From Trichoplax adhaerens (Eukaryota > Placozoa > Uniplacotomia > Trichoplacea > Trichoplacidae): DNA of 64,000 nucleotides. Shown piece after piece: positions 24,001-38,575 of the stretch (the first letter of the stretch is position 1; every line of letters begins with the position of its first letter). The position numbers and the translations under genes are program-made. The stretch is from contig NW_002060951.1 of the NCBI RefSeq assembly GCF_000150275.1, forward strand, positions 129,329 to 193,328, given 5' to 3'. The notes under the pieces are model-generated. The model was not told the DNA's origin. It searched no databases and worked only from the letters and a program-made list of their open reading frames with translations.

Positions 24001-27000
24001 CCAATGATTTCGTCACTTCGTCTGTAGCCCTAGAGGTGGTCTATAAAGATGGAAATCGTTATTTTAAATTGGATCGTGAAAGCATCGCTAAAGCAGTTCG
24101 TAACTTAACTTTAGATAGTGTATGGACAGCGAAATTTACGTGTTATTTACTGCTGACATCAGGTTTACTGTCAGAATCGATTTGGTTTACCATGCAACTG
24201 GGCGATTGGAAAAATGCTTTAGTACTTGCTACACTATACGAGAAGCGGTATCAATTTTTTCAAGCGAACAAATTTGTATCTTTTGCAGAATTACCGAAAC
24301 AATTGACAACAAGATACATTATTCAATCGCATATCGATTCAGCCTTGCATATTAACAAGAAAATTATCGAAGGTACTGTTGATAATTTTATGTGCTCATT
24401 CGAAATCTAATATCGTCATTCCATTGTATATATATATATATATCTAACGTGCACACTAAATGTACTCTAATGTTATCTGGGCGACATTATGTAAGCGGGT
24501 ATGTTATACTTGAGAAATAAGTAATGTAATGTTGCTATTTAGATTGTCTGCAATACTGATAAATAGTACGTCCTGATACTTTTCCAGTCATTTAATACGT
24601 TAAATGTTACATTCTTCAAGTTGCTATGCCTTGAAATGAGGGATTCATGTTTTACTACGGAGCATTAATTTGCTCAAATACTGTAGCTAGCTTCCCTGCG
24701 CACGATGTAAATATAAAACATCACATAAAAATGATTGACTCTAGATTTCGACTTTCTATATTAAATGTTTAAAGCGACAACTTTGAAGGCTGATTCTATT
24801 AAAAATAGCACTAAACATCAGACTTTAAATGTTAGTACAGTATACTATTTGTAACATTTCTGTAATGTGATTCTTAGAATTTATTTATTAAATCTTCAAT
24901 AAATGTGATCGAAACTCACTGATTTATTGCTTAATTAATTTCGAAATTTATCCTAGCATTTTGCTAACATTTCATGTAAAGTAAAACGAAGTTATCCGAT
25001 CGTGGTAATTAAGTAATGTATAGAAATTTTCGATATGAATCAATTTGATCAGTAAATTTCTTATATCTGTTTACAATTACAGAAACTAATGCAACAGCAA
25101 GTGAAGTTAATGACTCAAATGTTACTTCTTGTAGTGGTGAAGTAATTAGTTCTGTTATTGCTGATGTTTTACAAATCTCCGCCTTGCTAAATCTGTCGGA
25201 AGTTGCTCCGTATACCTTATCTAGCCTAATCCGAGCACTGAAAAATAAAATTTGTCAACTTGATATATTTGTTCCTGAAGAACTGTACTTACCAGCTCCG
25301 CCACTGTATTGTCCGCAGTTTTTGGATAATGAAGATGAAGTAAGTCTTAAATCTCTAACGGTGCAATTTTTCTAAGTTAGGTAACTGTTGAAATGTTTAG
25401 ATGACATTCAGGGTAACTTTTATAAAGTCAGCTATTATCAGATTGGTTATTTGATACTTTGGGATGTTTGAAGTTTAGAAATTTCACTGTTGTATTAGGC
25501 ATCTCCATTCACAAGCTCGGATACTGAATCTGTTTTCCGTACGATCATATATAATAGCAGTCAACAATTACTGAATATTTATAGCTCATCACATTATATA
25601 TCCGCCTGTACGAAATGGTATTGCCAAAAGATAGTTCGAGCTTATTTAATGAAGAATTTTTCTAATTCGCAAGAAAGTCACAACGATAGAAATGATTTGA
25701 ATAATAATTCCGTACTTCTAGATACAAATATGTTAGAAACTCATAATATACCGGCAACTCTTTCAAATTACGCTCTAGCTGAAGACAATCTTGCTACGAT
25801 TTGGCTAGATCAATGTAATGATATAAATACATCTTCATCAAATGTTACCGAAATCATAAATGCAATTAGTGTATTAAATTCTTTTCGACAACTCTGTATT
25901 CTACTCTGGTTGATGCATGTTCGAGATGAATTTTCTTTAAATTATCGTAAATTGATGGAAGGAAAAAATTTTTCATCATCTGCGGTAAGTAAATTATTAA
26001 AGTATCTTTGAAGCTAATATGAACCATAAATTAAATTTTTTAGTATAACAAGGATCTTTTGATAATATTTAATTATTTAGAATGGGTTCAATATTGAAGA
26101 TTTTCACCAACATTGCCTAGTAACGCTAAAGTGGTGCTTAATGCTAATTCATTTTGCTGATTTGTTGCAAGATAAAGCGACGATATTGAATATCATGTTA
26201 AATATTTTAATAGAAATTCCTATTAGCCCTGTTCATGCTAAGATTTTGATGATGCACAAAGATGAATTTACTGATTCATCGACTTCATCAATGATTAGAA
26301 AGAAGTATTATCGCCTTATTAAAAATATTGAACGCCATGTTATTCAACAAACACATGAAATACATATCACAACAGAAGAAGCATTAGCTACTTTAAGTGA
26401 GCAGAAACAAGATCAGTTTCAGAATGTAACCATAGAAAATTATCAAATTCAGTTTGAAATCTGTGAAGGCCAAGATAGTCAATATAATCAAGCATCGGAT
26501 TATATTACCCTTTGGCCATTCGAAATGGATAAGGATTATCTAGAGTTTTTAGATACATTCTTTTTGATAGCACTATCTAAAATACCAGAAATATCGACCA
26601 CTACCAATATACCCGGCGTTGCAACACTTCCTCCTTTGCCATTGCTGTCCTTGTTTCGTAATCAAATTGCTGAATATCTGAACATTGTCGATGGGTATTA
26701 CAACACCAAGCGTAACACCAAACAACGCTATCGGAAGACAAATTCAGGCAAAATCGACCCAAAAGACAGAATTTTACAGAAAACGGCCTCCTCCGCTGCT
26801 TTATTGCAAAATATATCAAAGTAAGAGTATTCGTGGGTTCATTTTACGATATTTACAAAATTATTGTTATACTGTAAGTTTGACTTAAAATTAAACTTAC
26901 AGGTAGCAAATGATTTAATGCTTATGAAACCTTCCGTAGTGCAGAGTTTTCTTTTTATATTATTGAGTCCTTCTAAATGCTATCCTCGTTTAAGAGACTA

Positions 27001-30000
27001 TGAGATGATATTGTTCCATTTTCTATTCTTACTTTTTGTTTGTTTTAATCTATCATTAGTAATTGTGACTGTTTTAAAAGTGTTTTCACTTCTTTAAATT
27101 ATATAGAAAAAGTCCACAATCTACTCCTCAATCAGCTAGAGGTCACCGTTTACCTACTGGCGCTACTAAACAAAAAGTACAGCGGCAACGTAGCCGCAGT
27201 TTCGATGCCAGTGAGAAAGCTAGCCATAAAGGTAGAGCTATCTTATAATTCATATCCTAGAATGTGAAGCTTCTGTTGAATTAAACATGTAATTAATAAA
27301 CAATGATTATAAAGACGTTGATGGCATAGATATATTTTAATATAATATATTTGACATAATATCATCAAATTATTGTAGGAGCATTTATTCATCAAGTGCT
27401 GTTAGATGATGATTCTGCAGCTAACAGTGACGATAAATATCGGCAGGATAGTGAAAATGATTTAGAAAAAATACTGAATGGTCCGCTGTCATTACTGACT
27501 CCATTCGCTAAATGGTTGTTGAAATGGTCGGCAAAAAGTGAGCCTGGAGATATTCAGCGACTTAACATTGGCACTAATAGATGCCACCTGATTAGCATGA
27601 GAGTAATTTTGGATCTAGATATCGTACTAAATAGCCTTTGGCTGCTTGAGAATGGCTACCAAATTGACTCTTCTAGATTCAATGACGATGAAATTGTCCA
27701 TGGTACTCATTTTATGGCAGAATCCTCAATTAAGACAGTAACGTCTGATGATTCTATGGCATCATCGTCACGATTACGAAGTGTATCACATCCTACTCCG
27801 ATCCTGAATGCGCTAAACGTGCAAGATCATGACAGATCTGATGGTTTTGACTCTAAGCTTGATCTTAATCCCTCCTCAGTGTCTTCAATACCATTAACAA
27901 AGCTGTCACATGATGATTTATCCATGAAAGATATTGATTCTGTCAAAAGCGTAGACTTTTACAATGTTAACGAAGTTTTGGAACATGAGCAGCAAAATCA
28001 TATTGATGACGGCGATGATGCAAACGACAATCTAATTCAGAATCCGTTAGATACAGAGAAACAATCTGCCTATTTTCATTTAAACACTGATTCAAGCGAG
28101 TCAGAATCTAATAACTTAAAAGGTGTTCTCACCAAGCAGATACAAAATATAGAAAGAAAGGGTGATTTTCTAGCTATGAAGCAGCAAAATATTAGTGATA
28201 GTACTCGGTCTGAAGGTGGACAATTGCATAAAAGTAGTCAAACAAGGGAAAAAATATCAACATGCGAAATACCACCTACCGATGCTGATCAAGAGTTGAG
28301 CACATCGTTAGATGATCCAACTAAAAAATTGACAAATACCAAAAGTAATTCTAGTTCATTAACGGCTTCAACGCCTTTTCATCAAGCTATCACGACCGTT
28401 GATTTGTCACCTTCAACTTACCGATCGACAAATAATCAGGATGGCACCTTAATTTTTTTCGATCGTACTGACAATAGTGCTGAAGAAAAGAAAATTATGG
28501 AACTTAATGATAGCGACAACCAATATCCAACTGTTATTGCAAAGAAAGAATTATCCAATGTTGACCAGGTCAATTTGGATAGTAGCGGTAAAAGGTTGGA
28601 TTTAAATCCTGATCAATCTTCAAAATCTTATGGTGGCTTTCATCAGGAAGTAGACTACGACAAGGTGACAGACATAATGCCAACTTATGTAATGGCAGTC
28701 GATCAGATAGCGACAGACAGTAACTCAGATGTTTGTCATAGTAGGGACAACAAAGTATTAAGTCCGACACATGGCAGGAAAATAACCAGGCAACATCAAG
28801 TCAAGAGCTCTTCTAGTGCTAACGAGCACTCTAGTACAATGAAACAGGAAATTTCAACATTACGACGATATAGTAAAAATTCTCAGGATCACAATAATAA
28901 ATCTAAGAGTTACAATAGGAATGCACTGGTTACTAGTCACTATCGAAATAGTTTGCAACCTGATAATGATAGTGAAAGTGGGGAATGGAATAGTAGCAAA
29001 ATCAAAGCAGCTTCAAGCAAATATCAAATTAGCAGAAACGTCAAAAGTAGTAATAAGGAATTTCACGACGATAGCGATGAAGAATGTACTTATCGTCAAG
29101 CAATTTTAAATCCTTTAAGCAATGGCACTACGGACAGCATTAAATTGAACACAGCAAAAATTATGCCAACCTCGAATAAAAATCAAGGCAATAAACTGTA
29201 TCAGCACTCTGTTGAAGGTAATGGGCAGGAATCATGTCATGACCAATTTTCGGATACCATGGAAAAAGACGAAGTAAAAATAACCCCTGATTCAGTTCAA
29301 AGAGTTGTTCGTGATGAAATGATTAGAGTTTTACAGGTATCGCTATATCATTACTCTAATAAAAATTTCAATCTTGAATTATAATTCTTTGTAAACTATA
29401 TGTGCAGGATTTAGGCATTGAATGAATTTGACTTTATTAAAAATTAATACAAATGATCATCCAAATTTTCAATAACAAGCTTTGAAATTTTCGATTTTAT
29501 TAGATGCAAAATAGTAATTTAATGATGATGTTGCAAGGTGCTCAGGAAAGTGGGGCCCCATTATCAAAGCCAGCTTTAGGTATCTTTCAATATACCCTTA
29601 CCTAAAGTTTCGATAAATAAATTTAAGTCGGTGTATGTCAAAGTACCATTTCGTACTATTTTATCTATTCCCTATTTATTGATTAATTATTTGAATCAGA
29701 CAATTAAGGTGCATTTTGCTATATCTAATAATACTAATTGTAAATTAGCATAATTAAGTAAGGTATTAAAAGTAACTGTTAGACTCTTAGGTCGAATGTT
29801 ACGAGATAGTAGCCATCTAAAGGCGATTAGTTTCGAATTTCTCATACTTATCATTTAAGAATGCGACTGTGAAAAATATTTTAAAATTAATTACCTACCT
29901 AGACGCTGACAATATCGGTATTGCTACCCAAAGTCGTCAATTTTCAGAAAGAGATAATGCAATAAAAGTAAGAAGGCTTCCTATATAGCTTAAAATTTTA

Positions 30001-33000
30001 ATGATCTTGTTAAATTAATTTTAAAAAATTCATCGTCTCTTCCTCTGAAGAAATAGCAAGTGAATCTAGTTTTAATTTTGTAACCAAAGTTTTTTCAGCA
30101 GTGTAAAGTAGATCTATCCATATTATTTAGTAACCAATTAATTCAGAAAAATTTTTAATTCTGTGGGTAAAGGTTTGATTTTTTTTTTAGATCAATGATG
30201 ATGAGAAAGAACATAAGAAATTTGAAACCAAAGTTGATGCATCAACGAGTCCGATTTTATATCAAGCTAATGGAATAAGTCAACAGGAAGATGAGGATAC
30301 AACTCGTAAAGATAGTTCAGATTCGAAATTATCAATCCGTACCCAATCATTAAATGAAACAAGAAGTATTCAATCTAGCTGCCAATCAAGTATCAGAAAG
30401 ACCGATTTAGTTCATTCTGCCGTATCTTCTGGTACTTTACCGCTTTTGCAAGCTAACATTGCAGATGATGAAGACGAGCAATTACCTCAGCTAGATTCGA
30501 ATTCCCTAGTCTACTCTGGCATAAATTCGAAGCTAAATCAAGATCACGGAGTATCTATGGCTCCATTGTACCATTTGCACAGTCATGATATTGCATTTGC
30601 GTCAAAAGAAGTAGAACTACCATTATTAATGGTGGATCCAAAACAATTGAATAATCGAGTAAGCGAATACCGTTCTACATCATTAATTCAATCATATGAT
30701 ATTACTTCTATTCCTCGCCCCGAAGAAATAATCAAATCTGAACGCACCGCTGAAAATTCTTATCCACTTTTACATGTCGATTTGGATACAGTCAATAATA
30801 ATTATCCTAAACGTCAACCGCATAATAACAAGCGAAACACATTTGTCTCAACTTTGATACCTCCCGAGCAAATTTCAACCATAACTGACTGGAATAAAGT
30901 GCCCAGCAATTATTTGTTATCAAATGGTTTAAATGATGTTGAGTTACTGAAATGCGATTTATCTTTATCCTCATTAAATCATAATGATAAGCTATTAAAT
31001 GAAAAAGACCTCTCCAAAAAACAACCGGAAAAAATTAACGTTGATACGAAAGAAGTTCAAATTGATAATAAAATAAATCATGAAATCACTGTTACAAGAA
31101 GAAAAAGACACCGGCAGCAAAATAAGGAAAATTTCCAATTTTTAAATCAATTAGCCCTTGATAGCAAACCCATTCAATCAAATTCGCAAAATACGGCTAC
31201 AATAGATAACGATTGTGTCAGCTCAAATCAGATTAAAGATTTAAAAGAGAAAAAAAATAAAAGAATATATAGAAAAGGTAAAAGAAGACATGCATATGCT
31301 TCGTCAGTTCCTAGTGAGTTTAATAATCAGCATGAAGAGCCTTCTTCTAATATTGAAATAATACTAGATCAACCAGGTCAAATTAGAGTTGGAAATGCAG
31401 TTATAACATTAAAACAAGCTAAGGTTACTTCTATTTCTGATGTTGATATCAATGGCGCTGAGAAAAAATCAGGAGAAATTGACAATCTAAGTCTTCAGTT
31501 AAGCAATGTTAGTCAACAGTCCATACCTATCACAACCCCTGAACGGGAAGAAATGCAAGAGAAATTACTCAAAGATAAGGAAAAATTTCTAAACGATGTT
31601 TTCGATGGTCAAGTTCCTCTTGAATTAAAAAATATGGTACTCTTTGGCCAATCTGTAAAAGGTGAACAGGAGGCAGAAGATGAATTGGCAACAACTGAAG
31701 ATGACGAAGTGCAATTAGCGAGCAATCAAGCTGAAATTGATCACTATAATAAAGATGCTTGTGTTGGCCCAGATATAGCTGATGATTATAACATCTTATC
31801 ATCAAAGGAAACCACTGAGGTACATACTCAAACAGAAAGTTCAGAATCAAAAGCTAATGTAGCGGGAAATGGTATTCATTCAAAAATGGAAATCCATCAT
31901 TTACTTGAAGAATACCCACAACAACCTCGTACTGCATCTAATGAAGTAATTAATCAAGATCAACAACCTATTAGTTATGTTTCCCCTGAGTTATTTCTTC
32001 ACGGCAATAATCAAGCTACGAATTCATTGCTAACTTTACCTAAAAACACTAAGGTAACGCTAATTTCTGCAGCTGATACAGTTAGCAGTAATCAATCTAG
32101 CCATGATGGAAAACAGCATCATTTTATTCATGTCGCTGATATACACAGCGACCATCCAGAAAGTAATTTCATACCTGTTAGAACATTTAAGCCACCAGAA
32201 TTAGCATCATCTCTGCAGCAAGATGTCGACAGATTGTTAGAGTCAACCGATAGCGATAGCAAGTTAGACTTGCATAAAGACGGTAAATTCGATGATATTA
32301 AGACTAATGATATTGGTCCGGATGAAGCCACTATGTCAGCTTTCAAATCTCTTGATGACATGATGAAATCGGTAAAGCCGATTGCCCCTTCGAGCGAAAA
32401 TGACATACAAGTACGAGCTAAAACTGGATTACAACGGCATTTAGAAGGAATGAAATCACGTTTGGAAGCAATAGAAGAAATTACTCAAAATGTTACAAAT
32501 CAATTTCAAGATGTTAAAGCGCTAGCAAAAACAATTGAACGACTAGAACAAGCTCGTCATCCTCAATTAAACATAGATAACGACGGAGAAGATGATAGCA
32601 ATCCTATCCAAGTTACTACATTACTAGAACAACTCGGTCAAAAGCTGCAGCCAAAGATTGATCACAGTGACAGTAATCATATATCATTACAAGTCAATGC
32701 TTCTCCATCGACTTCATTATCCACCTCGAAAGACGTACTCTCGAATGTGGCATTAGAAATTGAATCCAATGTGGAGCATCATGTCAGTGACGATAGAGGT
32801 AGTGAGGAAAGTTTTTCGTCGACTATTCAACTAAGTAGCAAATTGCCAACCGATCTTGCATCAATGATCAGTAAGCAGAGCCAGATTACTGACCAATCTC
32901 AAGATAATGTTCTGACCGCATATAACAGCGTAAAGAGTATAAAGGAGTCATTGCCTGAAGGTTCGTCTGATTTAAGATCGCTGTTTCCTGATTTGCAACA

Positions 33001-35133
33001 ATCTCAAAGCAACGTTGATAATAAGGAAGAAAAAAGAAAGGAATTACTAGCTTGGATGGCTAAGCGTCGTCAAGAACAAGCTATCAAATATAGGCAACAT
33101 TTGGATGATTTAAAAGAGCGAGAAAACCCAAGTCATTTCAGATATAAAGATGGTAAGAAGAAAATGGGATATAAAGAAATTAAAGCTAGTCGAAAGAAGG
33201 AACTTCATCAGCGTAAGTTAAAAGAGAAGAAATATCAACAAACACGTTTTGAACTTGCTTTCCAATTAATGGGCGATATTGTTACTGAACCGGCGCCTAA
33301 GATACGCAAATACAATGAAGTCGTAAAATCATCAGTAAAATCATATCAACGGAATGGACCAATAAAACAGAAAGCCAACAAATCTAATACCACTGAAAAT
33401 AATGCAACGAAGAGATTAGAATCAGCATTTAAACTAATAGAAGACATGCAGTTAACAGGACAAGAACAGCATATTATTGGCGAAGAAGGCGATGATATAG
33501 AAGATGAAGGTGCTCAGACTTTATCCAGTGAAGGGTATTCATTCGCTCCTTATGTTAATGATCACTTGCAGCAAGCGCTAGTGAAAAATAGAGCTCCATT
33601 TATTCGCAGTCAAGATCTTCATTTATCATTAAATCAACAACAAATCGAGGCCCTTCAGCGAGCTAAACAGTATTCACAAAGAATCGATAAGATTCAACAA
33701 GTACGAACTAAACGTGAAGAAGAACAATTAAAGAGTAAAACTGATACCAATACGAAACCTCGTCTGCTATCTTCAACACCAGCAACACTAACTACTTCAC
33801 AAGCTATTAATCCTAGAAAATCTTTAGCATCTCCTCAAAAAGTTAGAGGTAAATCACCGCTATGATATAGTGTTTTTATATTAATTAAATATGTTCCATA
33901 TGATCCTAGAATCTGTGTTTATCTATTGTGATATTTTACCACAGAATGGAGTACAAATTAGTTGTTTATCGGTAATAAATCATTATGAAACAGTTTTGTA
34001 CAAAATAATGCGTACAAACTAACGTTGTAGCGCCTTTAGTACGCTCGTGCTCTTATGCAACTTAGAGCCATGTCGTCTCTAGTTAATTTACTATTTTGCG
34101 TCATAGTATTGTCTAGAATTGGAAAGAATGCAAGCTACGGATTACTAAAAAGCGATAGCGACATTTTACAGAATTGCGATTTTTCTGATTTTATGTCTTA
34201 TATTCAGTTCAGATATACCATGAACCACTAGATACATTGTCGGTAAAGTACCTAGTGGTCCATGGATATACTAATTTTATAAGGACACCAAATAATCTCC
34301 AATATTATGAAAGTTGATAATACTGCACTATATAATTGCGCTTTAAGTAATATTTAAAACCATTATTAGAATATCTTTTAACTAATTTCTCTTTAAATAG
34401 TTGGTTTTACTACACCAGTTGGACGTTATAAGGCCTCGCAAGCAAAAAGAGAGAGGGCTAATCGCAACCAATCTTATGCAAAAACAAAGTCATCAAATAA
34501 AGCACGCGTACAACAAGATCTTCAACAATCGATTGAATCTGACATTGGTGGATGGGAAGCAAGTGACGTACAATATGACGATGTTAAAGAAATCTTGGTA
34601 TGGCTCTTTTGAACAGGCCTTATTCTATCTTGACAGAAAATGTTTTCAATTGCAGTATACATAACTTTACACCTTTGTTTTTATCTCTTTTTTAGGCAAA
34701 AAATAATATCAATATCGATAACATTTCGTTAAGTAGTGGCAGTGTAAGCCAGTCAATTGACTGGAAAGCCGTAGATGCTATCTTAGCTGAAGATAGCAGC
34801 GTTATTGGCGGAAGTAATATCTCAAGTAACGATATTCATGGGTCTTCAATATTAAGCGGACCAACTTCGGAAGCACCAATCCGCTACGGCATCCAAGACC
34901 ATGATTTAGTCTTAAGTTATAATCCTTCTGATGATTTCATTAAGTCTAACGTAGGAAAGGCTGCTCAGATTCGAGCCGATTATAATCACCCAGATCTTAA
35001 ACAATATCATGTAGTTGGAAACTCCAGTAATATACGCGATACAGCCAGTATCAGATCAGTTAGTAGCATGAGTGGAAGTATAATGAGTAATATCGATTGG
35101 GATGAAGTAGATAAACTAATAGAAGATGCTTAA
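18019..35133 (+). CDS. CPLANE1: ciliogenesis and planar polarity effector 1 (Joubert syndrome 17 protein) orthologue
   Basis: Ciliary basal-body/CPLANE-complex protein needed for intraflagellar transport recruitment. Twenty-two phase-consistent exons: 18019-18099, 18224-18350, 18428-18544, 18885-18986, 19687-19811, 19980-20307, 20453-20612, 20814-20996, 21331-22598, 22739-22870, 23247-23861, 24028-24372, 25083-25339, 25499-25984, 26081-26820, 27107-27231, 27379-29336, 29504-29579, 29903-29967, 30191-33848, 34401-34597 and 34696-35133. They sum to about 3,860 residues with one stop (human about 3,200). The N-terminus (KTWSRLVWP, DSLYLLDTNRL, GQIRRQKIPNL, GSFVVFIWNNNEICLWHGES, SRVSIFVSDCGRKIIVV, ILLWEAD) follows the human WD-like beta-propeller start closely. 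Later landmarks are LPLHPLMTIK, LPAPPLYCPQ and, near the C-terminus, KRKELLAWMAKRRQEQAIKY. Exons 17 and 20 encode long, mostly disordered Ser/Asp/Asn-rich regions with coiled-coil patches. The start is the ATG 11 codons before the conserved KSKKTWSRL. No frameshift or premature stop was seen. Confidence 0.93.
34214..34270. repeat. 18-bp foldback hairpin
   Basis: TATACCATGAACCACTAG (34214-34231) is nearly complementary to CTAGTGGTCCATGGATATA (34252-34270), with one mismatch and one bulged base around a 20-base loop. It lies in intron 20 of CPLANE1. The GTCCATGG core is shared with the hairpin at 49571-49619. Confidence 0.55.
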
Positions 35134-38100
35134 TAAAAATCATAATTTTTTAAAAGATTAGGAATATGATAAAGATAAAGTAAACTAGCCTTTTAACAAT
35201 TTTTTTGACATGGTGTAATATTGACATTTATACTTCGATACTGTATGGCCATTCGAGAGTTTATTTCAAAATTTTAAATATACTACCTCAATTTAGCGGT
35301 ACTGTAAAGTATAATCTGAATGAAAAAAATTGGGATATTTATTTATGAGTACTCTAGAATTTTATGTTATAATGAATACAACTGCATATATTTATTTGGT
35401 TTGTATATTGATATGGTGAATGAAAATTGTTTATACAACCTGTAGTTGCGCTTTTTTGTTAAACTCTAAATAATAGTTAGATATTTAGAAGATTTCGACT
35501 TAGATGATTTCTAATTTAAGCTTTTAACACATTTTATTAAAATTATATAATAATTAAATAGATTAATTTTAGGCTATTTTAAATCTGATTCGACACCTGC
35601 CTGCAGTATTAAAAATTATAATTTTAGCTTTAAGGTTACCAAATGCGAAAACAAATATTGAAACTTTCTATACGATTGGATAATTTCCTTTTGTTTAGAT
35701 GTAAACAATGTAAAATGTTAAGAATAAAGATATTATCAGTCCAAAAGAAATTTATGCTGTTCTGTATGAACTAAGACGTATTTGAGTAAAGCATTTTCAA
35801 GCTATGAGCTTCCTTTTATTGATTACTGTTATCGACAATGTTAAAAATATACATTAAAATACCACAATGGAGAATCTTGAAAATGCTTCAGTTACATATC
35901 AACGCCAGTTATATATCACTCATTAAGAATAAGCGGTATAAAATTGTGAGTAAACTCGAAATTTTAATTACTGATGTCAAAAGTGTTCCATTACTGCAAT
36001 ACAACTTTACTCTAATATGTAAAACGTCAGAAGTGGTTCTGTTAGGCTGCTCTAATTGTATTATATTGCGTTTTACGGAGTAGATTCTGCATTCCCTATT
36101 AATGCAGTTAGGCAAGTCAATAAGTTAAGATATTCATCGTAGAGTAGAAGTTATTCTTACATTGCATAATAAACAGTCTGACCATTCCATGGAGTACAAC
36201 TATACGCATATCAAAGCACTGATCATGACCCAAAAAGTTACCTTTGAAATGATATAGCTTTGTTACATTATTCATATTGCAATAAGTTCAAACTGCTTCA
36301 TAGATCAAATAGTCCTTGATCAAGTAAGCAGTTGTAATACAAAAGGTTACTCTTACCATCGGTAAAGGAATGTATGATTTGTCCTATGAAACAGTCCGAT
36401 TTTATCCTTTATTAACATAGGAATCACTATAATTATACAAAAATTATTCTCGCTGCTATACAAGCTCTTGATTCTATTTTTGTCACAATAATAGTAGTCC
36501 ATCTAAATTATCATAGTTATTAGACTCAGCAGCCACGGAAACAATAGTATGTCTGAATGACTTCTGCCCTTTATTAGATTCTGTGCTGTCATCACTCCTG
36601 TCGCCATTAACAGTTGATTTTGTGTGAATGATTTATGCTTAAAGCCGTATGGAGTGGATCAAATCATGAGAATCCAGTCACTATAGCAACGTTGAATACG
36701 TAAAAACAATATGATAGCCAAGAGCAAACGATTATAATAAGAACAAATAATGTCGATTTAAGGATACAATGACATTAGTATCAATAATAGCATGCTAATA
36801 ATCAAGGCGACAGCAGGAATAATGAGACAATAGCAGTTACTCTCATTTAAAGCAAATTTTAACGTATAAAGTAAATATTCTAGACTAATAAATCAGTACA
36901 ACTTTTATGCTTTACATAGTCCAAAAGATCTTAACAAGGAAAATTTACGGACTACTGTAGCAAATATAATCCTCTTAATGTTAGTTTACTTGATTTAACA
37001 ATAACTAAGATGAGTCTCGATCTTAGATGTTAAATCATTTACAATTCAGTTCAGAATCAAATGATAATGACAAAATTTCTACATATACGTCGGTGAAGGC
37101 AACTACGATAAATGCGACAAGTTATATTAATCCCATCATTAAGAGTGAAGATATTTGATTTTCATTTTCTAATTTTGACATGCACAATCGATGTATAGCT
37201 AGGGGAAAGCCTGAAAATGTTCGAAAAAAAGTCAGCTCTAAGAGGTTTGTAATACTTGAAACGTTTTCATTTACATTATGAGCGCAGGAAGTTAGATTTT
37301 AAACATATACTGTAGAAGCGCAAGGTAAATAACTTAAAATGTTTAACCTGAATTAGAAATGCAGACTAAGACTATACACTACAATTAATACGCCTACAGA
37401 ATGGAGATACGTTTACTGATCTCACCAAATGTTAAAGCATCTTGACACACGGATATAAACATATAATATATCTAATCTAGTGCGAAATAATTAACTAGCA
37501 AATCCTATCCTATTACTTTGATAATACTAATGCTAAACTTAAAATGCTGATAGTTTTACATGTCGTCTAAGGCCATTTGAAAAAGGAAAGATTATGCGTG
37601 CAATTCTCGAATTTCTATAATCTTCAATAAAGTGAACGAGTATATAAGTTGATGTATTCATTTTATTTACAAAATAGTCTGTATATCAGAATGGCCGCGA
37701 ATATAGCCTAACTCATTTACAAACTACGTAGTTATAGTATTTTTGGTTCATTTCCATACACAAATCATAAGTCTATTGATGATAGATTCATTCGCAGTAA
37801 ATGTATCCTGACATACGAGTAGTAAGTGTAAGTTTTAACTTAGCCATAACTTGAAATTAAAACCTTATATGTAGTAAATTACTTCGGGAAGAATACTATA
37901 GCCTATTAATTACTGGCCTGCGCTTAGTAGTACATTTACCAAATTCTATTTCGTAATTTTAAAATTCTAAAAATCTGTCGTTACAAACAGTAATAGTAAT
38001 TTAATTTAATGAATCAACGTCCGTTATTGAATAAGCCGAAATCCTTTCATTAGAATTTGTAAAAGGTCATAACGAAATTAATCATAAACAGATTAATTTG

Positions 38101-38575
38101 GTTATGATATATAGTTAAAACGGGATAAATTATCATTCGATCAAAATTCTATATAACCATCATCATAAATGAATCACGGCCATCAACTATCATAGAAACT
38201 GTTCCTTTCAATCCTAATAATTTTTTGTACTATAATTATTTACTGGTAAAATATTTTAGTATTACGATTATTTTTAGGAATAAAATTATCATTGGCCATA
38301 AAGCAAGACCTGTAGGGCTCAAAGTAGTAATTCATTGAGCTAAATCTTACTGCAATGAAACACAGCTTGAATAACTGCTGCTGCATTTTAGCATTTCTAG
38401 CATGAATTGTTTCAATCTTGAAACGGTCAGAATAATATATATTGGACTTACTTACAACTACCTAACTTTTAAGTCAGTCAATTTTATGCTTCTTCTATTA
38501 AAATGTATTCATTAAAAAATAACAGTTGGGTTTTATTGGTTAATTAGTATATTAACGTTGTGTTATTAACTATAG
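35134..38575. other. 3.4 kb without a supported exon
   Basis: Holds the CPLANE1 3' UTR and, by inference, the first exon(s) of the gene at 38576-40786, since that exon needs an in-phase upstream partner I could not find. Open frames at 35838-36083 (+) and 35909-36115 (-) overlap and look like chance. Confidence 0.4.

Noticed and set aside
24424-24445. TATATATA run (also near 5865, 7675, 39388 and 61665)
   Set aside because: Ordinary AT-dinucleotide microsatellites, too short to suggest a function.
26864-27097. Plus-strand open frame with a hydrophobic product
   Set aside because: It lies in the intron between CPLANE1 exons 15 and 16; flanking exons join in phase without it.
35838-36115. Overlapping open frames on both strands
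   Set aside because: Mutually overlapping, short, and without protein-like composition.
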